Below, one piece after another: positions 1-8,216 of a stretch of 64,000 nt of DNA. The stretch's first letter is position 1; every line of letters begins with the position of its first letter. The notes under the pieces are model-generated. The model was not told where the DNA came from. It did not search any database and saw only the letters and a program-made list of their open reading frames with translations. The stretch is from Vibrio sp. UCD-FRSSP16_30 (GTDB taxonomy: Bacteria; Pseudomonadota; Gammaproteobacteria; Enterobacterales; Vibrionaceae): positions 124,001 through 188,000 of the forward strand of contig NZ_LZFW01000046.1 in NCBI RefSeq assembly GCF_001676025.1, given 5' to 3'. Position numbers and translations under genes: made by a program.

Positions 1-37
1 TATTTACAAAGACTGCTTTGCATTTAGATTATGTCCA

Positions 38-814
38 TCACAGAAAGTAGGCACTGTAGAAAAAGTAGCTGGTCACTGAAACACTGATAACGATGACCAC
101 TCGACTGACCCATATTTGAGGTAATCGTCGTGAGACTCTCGCAGCGTAGTAGCCTCCGACTAATGTGCCTAACAACACGATCAATGTGGCAGGCCAATCA
201 ATGACGCCCTGAACAATAAAAATCACCACCGCAGTCAGCGATACACCGCAGGAAATCAGTAATTTAACACCATTCATCGTATTGATGTCTTGGTAACCGG
301 CGATGACCAAAAAGCTTAAAGAAATAATGCCTAAACCTGCATTAAAAAAACCGCCGTAGGCTGAGATTACCAACAAACCTAGCCAAATTAAAATGACCCC
401 CAACTGAGAGGCATGCTTGTATTGCGCAGTTAAGGTTTGCAAAGCTGTGTTTAAACGAGAGCCAACTAAAAACAGTGTAGTTGCAAACAGCAGTAACCAC
501 GGAATCACCCTAAGAAAGGTATTTTCTTCAACATGCAGCAAACTCCACGCACCAATGGCACCGCCAATGACACTAAGTATTAAAATTTTGCCGATATTCG
601 CTTTGTCTTTCAATATATCTTCTTTGAAAGCGTATGCACCGCTAAGATAGCCCGCTGTGGACGCTAACGTATTACTGGCATTAGCCATAATAGGAGGCAC
701 GCCCGTTAGCATTAATGCTGGGAAGGTAACAAAACTGCCACCACCTGCGATAGAGTTCATTACTCCGCCGACAATGCCTGCTAAAAAAAGCAAAACTACA
801 TCCATTATAGCCAC
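38..814 (-). CDS. TSUP (TauE/SafE-type) membrane permease
   Basis: Inner-membrane protein of 258 residues, almost entirely hydrophobic helices, of the TSUP/TauE-SafE family. Family members export sulfite, sulfonates or other small organic anions; the substrate here cannot be read. The glycine-rich N-terminal motif 'GGVMNSIAGGGSFVTFP' (about residues 16-32) and the repeat-like 'FFNAGLGIISL' in the second half are typical of the fold. The start is a GTG at 814 with GGGA a few bases upstream; an in-frame ATG lies at 805. It is divergent from the broken LysR gene at 1028, so that regulator may once have controlled it, which is inference from layout only. Confidence 0.85.
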   Translation of the reverse strand: MAIMDVVLLFLAGIVGGVMNSIAGGGSFVTFPALMLTGVPPIMANASNTLASTAGYLSGAYAFKEDILKDKANIGKILILSVIGGAIGAWSLLHVEENTFLRVIPWLLLFATTLFLVGSRLNTALQTLTAQYKHASQLGVILIWLGLLVISAYGGFFNAGLGIISLSFLVIAGYQDINTMNGVKLLISCGVSLTAVVIFIVQGVIDWPATLIVLLGTLVGGYYAARVSRRLPQIWVSRVVIVISVSVTSYFFYSAYFL

Positions 815-1027
815 ATGATTCCCTTTACCCTTTCTCTAAAGATCGGCGCTTTATTCGAATACCGATTGTAGTAAGCGACAGTTCAGCCCAGCTAATTACC
901 CAATATTTTCCTTGCACTATGCCTGACCAAATACTGAGGCTGATTGATATAATAGTAAGTTGAACTTGAATTACCTGCACAAAAAATTATTATTTATAGA
1001 TATATGCATAAATAAAATTTATCTAAC

Positions 1028-1929
1028 ATGTTGAATCAGACTTGGTTAAAAACCTTCAAGACCTTAGTTGAGGTCAATCATTTCACTCGTACTGCCGAAG
1101 CGCTTTTTATGACCCAACCAGGGGTAACTCAACATATCCAAAAGCTTGAGCAAGCCTGCAATACTTCTTTGATTATAAAAAAGGGAAACGGTTTGAACTG
1201 ACAGAACAAGGTTACACCGTCTATCAATACGCTTGCCAATTAATGGATCAACAGCAAGCATTATTAGAGACATTACAAACCGACAATCCCTATAGTGGCA
1301 GTATAAAACTGGCGTGTTCTGGTGCTTTAGCGCAATGGCTTTACCCAAAATTTATAGCCCTACAAGCACAGCATCAAAGCTTAGAAGTTCAATTTGAATC
1401 TGCGCCAAATAAACGTATTTTTGAATGTGTACGCCAAGATCATTGTTTATTTGGTTTAGTCACTCAAACGCCCAATCAAGGGGAGTTTTCCGTTAAACAC
1501 ATTGGGGTTGAAATACTGTGCTTAGTCCTTCCTAAAGCGTATCAAAATACACCGATCACTAGTGAGACATTGCATAAGATTGGACTGGTGGATCACCCCG
1601 ATGCCAATCAATACCTTGCTAAGTACATAGAGGAATGTGGTAATCCAGAATTAAGCGAAGTATCACTAAAAACATTGCCGCACTGCACAACCATTAATCA
1701 GCTCAGTCAAATACTCTATCCTATAACGAAAGGGATTGGTTTTACCGTATTGCCCCTCAGCGCAGTGGTCTCATCCCCATTTTATTCGGATCTTTACGTG
1801 CATATTGCACATAACAATGTTGAAGACAGTTTGTACCTAATTTGCAAAAAAGACCGCCCACTACCAAGTCGTTATCAGCAATTTATTACTCTCATTGAAC
1901 AGTCTGTCCATCAACCTAAATCCACTTGA
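1028..1929 (+). pseudogene. LysR-family regulator broken by a frameshift
   Basis: An ATG at 1028 opens a LysR helix-turn-helix (WLKTFKTLVEVNHFTRTAEALF, then MTQPGVTQHIQKLEQ when read on), which stops at a TGA near 1199. The continuation of the same domain, KRFELTEQGYTVYQYACQLMD, lies in the next frame and runs on through an effector-binding domain to 1929. The shift falls near 1165-1180, in 'acttctttgattataaaaaa'; adding one base there would restore a full LysR protein of about 300 residues. It could be a real inactivating mutation or a sequencing error. It is divergent from the TSUP permease, a common arrangement for LysR regulators and their target. Confidence 0.8.
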
Positions 1930-2015
1930 GTAATATCTGAAATACGCTTTTCTCATTAGCTAACATAATGCTTCTCTCATACCCTTATATGGTCTTTCAT
2001 ATTGGGGTTCATCTT

Positions 2016-3215
2016 GTGTCTTTATCTTATTTTCGATGCAGTAAAATTTCAGTGATAGTGGGTCTAACTATCGCCTCATCTACCGCGCATGCTAGCGGGA
2101 TTTTTTTAGCGGAAGCCAGTTATGCCAATATGGGGACTGGCGGTGCGGGTGACGGTGTGTATACCGAAAATGCGGCTGCTATGTGGACAAACCCTGCAAC
2201 ATTAAGTTTTATGGAGCAAGAGCGTCACACCTTTAATACCACAGTGCTCAATCTTGATATGAAATATGAAGACAGCGCTGATGTTGATGCGTTTGACGCA
2301 CATTCCAATAAAACCATGCCGATTGTAAGTTACTTTAGTAACCATAATATTAATGATAAATGGGCTTATGGTATTGCTCTGTCATCTCGTGGTGGCGCGG
2401 CTTTAGATTATGGAAGCCAATGGAAAGGCATCAATCAACTCACTGATGTGGCATTGGTGACTTACCAATTTAATCCATCCGTGGCCTATCGCCTTGATGA
2501 GCGTGTATCTATCGCAGCAGGCCTACAAGTTGACTACGCACTCATTAATGCTAATACCAGAAACCTTGAATTAGAAACAGAAGATAGCTTGGCATTCGGT
2601 TACAACTTAGGGGTAATGTTTAATGTCTCTGAACAAACCAAACTGGGGCTCTCCTATCGATCGCAGTTAGAACATAAATTTTCAGGGGACACAAATTTCA
2701 AGATAAATGGTTCTACTATTCGATCTGGGCATTATGGCGCGCCTCTTATCACACCTGCCACTGTTGATATAAGTGCCAGTTATCAGCTAAACGAAAATAT
2801 GACACTGATGAGTTCAGTGCAGTGGCATGATTGGAGCAAATGGCAAGATACGGTCGTTGAGCTTGATTACCCAAATGCCAATCCTTACACGATTAATCGC
2901 GAATTTAAAGATGTTTGGCACTTTGGCGTTGGCGGTGAATATAAGCTGAGTAACAACTGGGCAGTTAAGGCCGGTTATTCTTATGAGACTTCCCCACTGG
3001 ATGACGCTGCAAATCAATCCCCTGATTTACCGGTTGGTGAACAACACCGTTACTCGGTCGGCGTATCAAAAGCTTGGGGTCAACACACTCTAGATATTTA
3101 CTATCAATATGCCGATTTTGGTGAGATGGATGTTGAACAAACCAATAAAACCATCAATCTCAATGGACAATTTGTTGGGCAAGTTCACTTTATCGGTGTC
3201 GGCTACACCTTTTAA
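2016..3215 (+). CDS. FadL/OmpP1/TodX-family outer-membrane transport protein
   Basis: Outer-membrane beta-barrel of the FadL family, which takes up long-chain fatty acids or other hydrophobic compounds. After the signal peptide (about residues 1-27, ending TAHAS) comes 'GIFLAEASYANMGTGGAGDG', the N-terminal hatch region typical of FadL proteins, followed by alternating beta-strand sequence and a C-terminal aromatic (GVGYTF). I chose the GTG at 2016, which has GGGG eight bases upstream and gives a normal signal peptide; an ATG at 1968 in the same frame has no ribosome binding site. At about 400 residues it is close to family length (E. coli FadL about 446). No clear terminator follows. The substrate is unknown. 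Confidence 0.85.
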   Translation: MSLSYFRCSKISVIVGLTIASSTAHASGIFLAEASYANMGTGGAGDGVYTENAAAMWTNPATLSFMEQERHTFNTTVLNLDMKYEDSADVDAFDAHSNKTMPIVSYFSNHNINDKWAYGIALSSRGGAALDYGSQWKGINQLTDVALVTYQFNPSVAYRLDERVSIAAGLQVDYALINANTRNLELETEDSLAFGYNLGVMFNVSEQTKLGLSYRSQLEHKFSGDTNFKINGSTIRSGHYGAPLITPATVDISASYQLNENMTLMSSVQWHDWSKWQDTVVELDYPNANPYTINREFKDVWHFGVGGEYKLSNNWAVKAGYSYETSPLDDAANQSPDLPVGEQHRYSVGVSKAWGQHTLDIYYQYADFGEMDVEQTNKTINLNGQFVGQVHFIGVGYTF

Positions 3216-3363
3216 TCAGCTCCAGTCAGTAGGCCATCTATAACCATCAATACATTCGCTATACAGAAGTTAGCTACACGACTATGAATACACAAACCCT
3301 ATGGATAAATGAGCTAAGGACAGCCTCGCAACACGTTAAAATTATTTAAATAAGGTTAGAACT

Positions 3364-3510
3364 ATGCATTTTACTAGAAAACCGAATTCTCAAGATATTG
3401 ATATCTTGCTCTCTTTACCTATTTATTCGTTAGAGCGACTTTTTGAGCGACTCCCATACCAAAGTAAAGAACGCTTAATCACGGCCATGCTTAACAAGCA
3501 CCTTATCTAA
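3364..3510 (+). CDS. Small hypothetical protein (48 aa)
   Basis: Open frame of 48 codons starting at an ATG with AAGG about eight bases upstream. It reads as a soluble peptide with a likely amphipathic helix (SLPIYSLERLFERLPYQSKER). I do not recognise a family. It sits alone between the FadL-type gene and the LysR gene at 3628, in the same direction as both. The leucine/arginine composition resembles small regulatory or DUF1127-like proteins, but no diagnostic motif is visible, so function is open. Confidence 0.4.
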   Translation: MHFTRKPNSQDIDILLSLPIYSLERLFERLPYQSKERLITAMLNKHLI

Positions 3511-3627
3511 TTCATTGAAATTAGAATAAAAAACGAGAGTTTTCACAGCAAAATTGTTCATCCCTGCCTATAGTAATATTTATAAACTAGAACTTATCTA
3601 GACTCTAATATAACTAAAGTGGATAGC

Positions 3628-4587
3628 ATGAAAACTCTCGAGCAACAATTGTCCCGCCTGGATTTAAACCTTCTTGTCTCATTAAGTGTATTGCTAAAAG
3701 AGAAGAACGTATCAAGATCTGCTGAAGTATTATTCTTGTCACAACCGGCGATGAGTCGAACATTAAAAAGACTGCGTGACGTGTTTGATGATCCTCTGTT
3801 CTATCGAGAATCGGCCGGTTTACAACCCACTGCCAAAGCGCTGAGCTTACAAGAGCCATTAAGTGAAATACTACTTTCTGTCAGTAAGCTTATTGATAGC
3901 ACTAAATTTTCACCACAAAGCTGCGACCAGACCTTTAAAATTTCATTGCCTCCTCTCATGAGTCGACAACTCTCTGTACCCTTGATAAAAGAGTTAATGC
4001 GTAATGCTCCCAATGCCAGTCTGGTTGAATACCCTGCCTCTCTTGAGCCTAGTGCTCTATTAAAAGATCGAGCCGTTGATTTTTCAATTCACATCGAAAG
4101 CCCAAGCAACAATGAAGAATTTCCTTCAGAGCTTATCGGCCACACCTACGCCGTGTTTTATGGCATGGCAAATCACCCTTTAGCTCATCAGAAAAAGGTC
4201 ACATTAGAGCAATGCTTAAAATATCAATTTGTGGATTTGAATTTAGATTTAAGATCGGTGTTTGGCGATCACAACCCAATTGATAGGTTTTTAGAAAATA
4301 AAGGTTTAAAGCGAGATATTGTTTTTAAAAGCGGGCAACTTAATACCCTTATCGATGCAATGCAAGACTCAGACAAATTGCTCATATCTACTCACACTCT
4401 GCGCAATGTTGATGATTTTCAGCAACGTTTAGCACCCGTTCTGGCATTAAAAGATGAGCCCGCTATGGCGGTTAAAGTTTACCTTATCGAACACAAACGC
4501 ACTTTAAACAGTGCTGCTCATCAATGGTTAAAACAGCTCATTTTAAATACCCTGCGCGATAAAGCCTTTTCAAATGATGAGGTGTAA
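3628..4587 (+). CDS. LysR-family transcriptional regulator
   Basis: Transcription factor with an N-terminal winged helix-turn-helix (about residues 10-65: 'LDLNLLVSLSVLLKEKNVSR', 'AMSRTLKRLRDVFDDPLF') and a C-terminal LysR substrate-binding domain. The opening 'LDLNLL..L..LL.EKNVSRSAE' places it near the NahR/LeuO/NodD branch rather than the CysB branch. The ATG at 3628 is preferred over the GTG at 3619 by codon type; both have only weak ribosome binding sites. No divergent target gene is adjacent, because a MITE-like repeat follows immediately and cra lies beyond, so its regulon cannot be guessed. Confidence 0.85.
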   Translation: MKTLEQQLSRLDLNLLVSLSVLLKEKNVSRSAEVLFLSQPAMSRTLKRLRDVFDDPLFYRESAGLQPTAKALSLQEPLSEILLSVSKLIDSTKFSPQSCDQTFKISLPPLMSRQLSVPLIKELMRNAPNASLVEYPASLEPSALLKDRAVDFSIHIESPSNNEEFPSELIGHTYAVFYGMANHPLAHQKKVTLEQCLKYQFVDLNLDLRSVFGDHNPIDRFLENKGLKRDIVFKSGQLNTLIDAMQDSDKLLISTHTLRNVDDFQQRLAPVLALKDEPAMAVKVYLIEHKRTLNSAAHQWLKQLILNTLRDKAFSNDEV

Positions 4588-4601
4588 AGCTTCCCTAGGG
4601 T

Positions 4602-4768
4602 TAGAGCGAACGAACGCATGAATGAACACTTATCGACCAATCATGTACATCATCTCCACAAGACGCCGTGAAATCATCCTTGATGGCTTCATTGTGGCAT
4701 CCATGCCACAAAGGCTTGTTCCGATAATGCACATGATTTTGTTCAAATAACTTTCGTGAACTCACCCT
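4602..4768 (+). mobile_element. MITE-like inverted-repeat element, copy 1
   Basis: Non-coding element of 167 bp, related along its whole length to the copies at 11997, 13988 and 54757. It begins TAGAGCGAAC and ends CTCACCCT, with subterminal inverted arms containing AATCATGTACATCAT and its near-complement ATAATGCACATGATT. An 11-bp direct repeat flanks it: ttccctagggt (4591-4601) and tcccctagggt (4769-4779), 10 of 11 matching. A 4-bp 'gaac' duplication near the left end explains its extra length. It carries no transposase and would need one supplied in trans. Confidence 0.85.
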
Positions 4769-4794
4769 TCCCCTAGGGTCTAAATAAGGAAGAT

Positions 4795-5781
4795 CTATCT
4801 GGTGTTTCTCACTTTCAGCGCACGCTCAATTAATTCAACACCGGGCTGATAACGCTTAGCGCTGGCATTTAATGCTAGCGCGAGTGCGGCATCAGCAATT
4901 TCTTCAAATCGCTGCGCCATTGCATTGACTTTGATTGGTATAAAATCAAGAAGCCTATTATCACCAAAAGTGGCCACCTGTAATCGACTCACAAGCTCAG
5001 GATTAGGTAAAATAACATCCAAAGCCCCTTCAAGCAGAGTATATGAAGTACAAATTAGCGCATCGGGCAAGCAATCATTGTCCACCCACTCTTGTACTAA
5101 ACGTCTACCCTCACTTGCAGTAAAGTGCTCCCCATAAGCAAAACTAACAGAGACTTCACACCCTTTGACGGCTGCCTCAACACCTAATTGACGATCTCGC
5201 GAAACAGGAAGGTTTGGCAACGCACCGATAATACCAATACTGGATACATCGCTATATAAGATTGACTGAGTAAGATGCAAAGCTGCCTCAAAGTCTTCAC
5301 TGACAACACAACTGAATATTTCATCATCCAAAAGACGGTCAATCGCAATAACCGGCGTCCCCTTGTTAAGCAATACTTGATAATAATCATTTGCTTGTGG
5401 CATCGACGTTGCCACAAATAAGGCGTCGACTCGGCGGCTAAGCAGTGCATCTGCAAGCGCTCTTTCTGTTTTAGGATCATCATCTGAGCAACCAATTAGA
5501 ATCTGATAACCGGCTTTTCTTGAATTCTGCTCTAGCAGTTTTGCAAGTTTTGCGTAACTGGCATTTTCTAAATCAGGAATGATCAAACCAAAAGAACGGC
5601 TATTTCCTGCTCGTAATGACGAGGCGGCATGATCAGGTCGAAAATGATGTTCATCAACCACTGCCATCACTTTTCTTTGCGTCTTTTCACTTATGCGATA
5701 GGTTTTAGCCTTACCGTTAATCACATAACTTGCCGTTGTTTTTGACACGCCCGCCAACTTAGCAATCTGTTCTAAAGTCAT
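4795..5781 (-). CDS. cra: Catabolite repressor/activator Cra (FruR), LacI family
   Basis: LacI/GalR-family regulator of 328 residues. The N-terminal helix-turn-helix 'MTLEQIAKLAGVSKTTASYV' and hinge 'NGKAKTYRISEKTQRKV' are those of FruR/Cra, which responds to fructose-1-phosphate and represses fruBKA while adjusting glycolysis and gluconeogenesis genes. A periplasmic-binding-protein-like sensor domain follows (FGLIIPDLENASYAKLAKLL). E. coli Cra is 334 residues. It is divergent from fruB, and three sites matching the Cra consensus lie in the shared intergenic region, which supports autoregulation and control of the fru operon. The ATG at 5781 is preceded by a plausible AGGATC element. Confidence 0.93.
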   Translation of the reverse strand: MTLEQIAKLAGVSKTTASYVINGKAKTYRISEKTQRKVMAVVDEHHFRPDHAASSLRAGNSRSFGLIIPDLENASYAKLAKLLEQNSRKAGYQILIGCSDDDPKTERALADALLSRRVDALFVATSMPQANDYYQVLLNKGTPVIAIDRLLDDEIFSCVVSEDFEAALHLTQSILYSDVSSIGIIGALPNLPVSRDRQLGVEAAVKGCEVSVSFAYGEHFTASEGRRLVQEWVDNDCLPDALICTSYTLLEGALDVILPNPELVSRLQVATFGDNRLLDFIPIKVNAMAQRFEEIADAALALALNASAKRYQPGVELIERALKVRNTR

Positions 5782-5852
5782 TTGAGATCCTAATAAATTG
5801 TGCAGTTGATCATAGTTATCTAGATCAGTTGTTACTTTTGTTTGAATTATAA

Positions 5853-5890
5853 GCTGAATCGGTTAACTATGAAAGCTGAAACGATTTAGC
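5853..5890. promoter_or_regulatory. Pair of Cra operator sites in the cra-fruB intergenic region
   Basis: Two sites close to the Cra consensus (GCTGAAACGTTTCAGC-like): GCTGAATCGGTTAAC at 5853-5867 and GCTGAAACGATTTAGC at 5875-5890. Their starts are 22 bp apart, two helical turns, so the bound repressors would lie on the same face. They sit on the cra side of the intergenic region. Confidence 0.8.
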
Positions 5891-6017
5891 AGAGCAAATA
5901 AATAGAAAAAATCTCTATTATTTTCTATGCAAATATTGATTTTTACATCCATACTATGATTAAGAATTAAACAATAACGTTCTACAAACTTTAATTTATC
6001 TATTTTTTTGCTGATTT

Positions 6018-6033
6018 GCTGAACCGATTTAGC
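6018..6033. promoter_or_regulatory. Cra operator upstream of fruB
   Basis: GCTGAACCGATTTAGC, a near-palindromic match to the Cra consensus, about 63 bp before the fruB start and close to where its promoter should be. Together with the pair at 5853-5890 it makes three operators around 150 bp apart in total span, which could allow looping. Confidence 0.8.
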
Positions 6034-6096
6034 AAGTTAAGAAAAGTAGTTAAAATAACGAAACAAAAGCTCGAACCAACTTAGATTGAGGCGAAC

Positions 6097-7230
6097 ATGC
6101 TGACTATAAATAGACAAGATATCCACTTACAGCAATATGCTGATAATAAAGAATCTGCGATCCAAGCCGTGGCAAAAAGCCTTGCACATAAAAACCTGAT
6201 CGCTCCCGCTTACGTTGAGGGCATGCTAAACCGAGAAGCTCAAAACTCGACATTTTTAGGTAACGGCATTGCAATACCGCACGGTACGGTCGAAACGCGA
6301 AACCTTGTCAATAAAACAGGCGTGGCGATACACCACTACCCTAACGGTATCGACTGGGGTGACGGCAACACGGTTTATCTTGCGATTGGTATAGCCGCAA
6401 AATCTGATGAACATTTAGGTATTTTAAAACAACTCACCAAGGTGCTCTCAGCCAATGGCGTTGAAGACGCACTCAAAAATGCAGACAGTGCTGATGGCAT
6501 TGTCGCGCTACTTAATGGCGATGTTCAGCTCAAAGCTGATTTTGATGCTTCATTAATTCAACTTAACTTCCCCGCTTATGACATGTTGCAAATGGCGGCG
6601 GTTGCCAGCGGACTACTTAAAAACACCGGCTGTGTTGAAAATGAATTTGTCTCAATCTTGGTCACTCAAACACCGACCCCGTTAGGTCACGGATTATGGC
6701 TACTGGCAACGGATAAAGGCGTAAAGCGTACTGCGATGTCTTTTGTTACCACCGCAAACCAATGCGAATATCAAGGCCAAGAAGTGAAAGGATTAATCGC
6801 ATTTTCCGCCAATAACTCTGCGCACCTACCAATGCTCATCACCTTAATTAATACGTTATCTGCCGGTAAACAAGAGTCACTTTTGCAAGCGACACCTGAG
6901 TCACTGATTGCTCTTTTTAACAGCAGTGAGATATCAACTCCATCGAATGACGCACAGCACAGCGCTGAATTTATTATCAAAAATGCTCACGGACTACACG
7001 CAAGACCAGGCGCAATGCTGGTGGCGGAAGCGAAAAAATTTGAATCGCAAATCACGGTTTACAACATGGATGGCGAGCCAAAACCTGTCAATGCAAAAAG
7101 CCTAATGAAGGTCATCGCTATGGGCGTAAAACACGGCCACAAATTGAAATTTTCAGCCAACGGACTTGATGCAGAAAAGGCATTGCAGAGTATAGGTATC
7201 GCAATTCAATCTGGCCTTGGTGAAGGATAA
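6097..7230 (+). CDS. fruB: Fructose PTS bifunctional EIIA/HPr protein (FPr, diphosphoryl transfer protein)
   Basis: Cytoplasmic phosphocarrier of the fructose phosphotransferase system; it passes phosphate from enzyme I to FruA. The N-terminal EIIA-Fru domain carries its active-site histidine at His62 (NGIAIPHGT). A central linker module follows, then a C-terminal HPr domain with its histidine at His301 in AHGLHARPGAM. The length, 377 residues, matches E. coli FruB (376). It is the first gene of fruBKA and is preceded by the Cra operator at 6018. The ATG at 6097 has a TGAGG ribosome binding site. Confidence 0.95.
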   Translation: MLTINRQDIHLQQYADNKESAIQAVAKSLAHKNLIAPAYVEGMLNREAQNSTFLGNGIAIPHGTVETRNLVNKTGVAIHHYPNGIDWGDGNTVYLAIGIAAKSDEHLGILKQLTKVLSANGVEDALKNADSADGIVALLNGDVQLKADFDASLIQLNFPAYDMLQMAAVASGLLKNTGCVENEFVSILVTQTPTPLGHGLWLLATDKGVKRTAMSFVTTANQCEYQGQEVKGLIAFSANNSAHLPMLITLINTLSAGKQESLLQATPESLIALFNSSEISTPSNDAQHSAEFIIKNAHGLHARPGAMLVAEAKKFESQITVYNMDGEPKPVNAKSLMKVIAMGVKHGHKLKFSANGLDAEKALQSIGIAIQSGLGEG

Positions 7231-7240
7231 GGAGACAGCG

Positions 7241-8206
7241 ATGACAACAACAAAAGTAGTGACCGTCACCCTCAATCCAGCACTGGATCTGACCGGACAC
7301 ATGCCTAATTTAAAGTTAGGTCACGTAAACCTTGCTGACTCAGGATCAATTAGAGCAGCAGGCAAAGGGGTCAATGTCGCCAAAGTACTGAGCGAACTGG
7401 GTGCACAAGTCACCGTAACCGGATTTCTAGGCAAAGATAATCCAACACTTTTTACTCAGTTATTTGACGATATCAACGCTAAAGACGCATTTGTGCGAGT
7501 GGAAGGTGCCACACGCATTAACGTAAAACTGGTTGAAAATGAGGGCCGAATTAGCGATATCAATTTCCCTGGGGTTGAAGTCACAGACTCGGATATAACA
7601 CGATTTGAAGAAACCCTTTTTACTCTTGCACAAGAACATGAATATTTCGTCATTGCTGGCAGTCTGCCTAGCGGTGTCTCTCCTAAGCTTTGCGCTTCTT
7701 GGATTGAAAGGCTGCATCAATTGGGTAAAAAAGTGTTATTTGATAGCAGTCGCGCCGCTCTATCAGAGGGTTTACAAGCCAAACCTTGGTTAATAAAACC
7801 TAATGATGAAGAGTTAGCCGAGTTTGTACAACGCGAATTAACTACCCCTGAAGAGTGCCAAAACGCAGCCTTAGAGCTTGCCGATAAAGGGATAGATAAC
7901 ATCGTAGTCTCAATGGGTGAGCAAGGCGTTATGTGGCTCAATCAAGATCAATGGTTATTCTCTCAACCTCCTAAAGTCAACGTCATCAGCACCGTTGGTG
8001 CAGGCGATACATTAGTTGCAGGTTTGTGTTGGGGACATATGCAGGAAATGGAAAAAACAACTCTATTACAATTTGCTACTGGCTTATCCGCCATAGCCGT
8101 AACACAAGTTGGCGTCGGTATTCCTAGTCAACAGCAACTAAATAACATGATTGAACAAGTCAGCGTTCGACAAATAAATGTTCAACAAACTCTAACGTTA
8201 AAATAA
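7241..8206 (+). CDS. fruK: 1-phosphofructokinase
   Basis: PfkB-family sugar kinase converting fructose-1-phosphate to fructose-1,6-bisphosphate. The family signatures are present: 'GSIRAAGKGVNVAKVLSELG' near the N-terminus and 'VISTVGAGDTLVAGLCWG' with the catalytic aspartate near residue 250. The ATG at 7241 is chosen because AAGGAG lies eight bases before it; longer in-frame readings begin inside fruB with TTG or GTG and lack support. It lies 10 bp after fruB and 10 bp before fruA, so it is the middle gene of the operon. Length is 321 residues, against 312 for E. coli FruK. Confidence 0.95.
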   Translation: MTTTKVVTVTLNPALDLTGHMPNLKLGHVNLADSGSIRAAGKGVNVAKVLSELGAQVTVTGFLGKDNPTLFTQLFDDINAKDAFVRVEGATRINVKLVENEGRISDINFPGVEVTDSDITRFEETLFTLAQEHEYFVIAGSLPSGVSPKLCASWIERLHQLGKKVLFDSSRAALSEGLQAKPWLIKPNDEELAEFVQRELTTPEECQNAALELADKGIDNIVVSMGEQGVMWLNQDQWLFSQPPKVNVISTVGAGDTLVAGLCWGHMQEMEKTTLLQFATGLSAIAVTQVGVGIPSQQQLNNMIEQVSVRQINVQQTLTLK

Positions 8207-8216
8207 AGGTCTTCCT

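Noticed and set aside
5184..5495. 103-codon minus-strand frame overlapping cra
   Set aside because: It lies in another frame of the same strand inside cra, which has clear homology.
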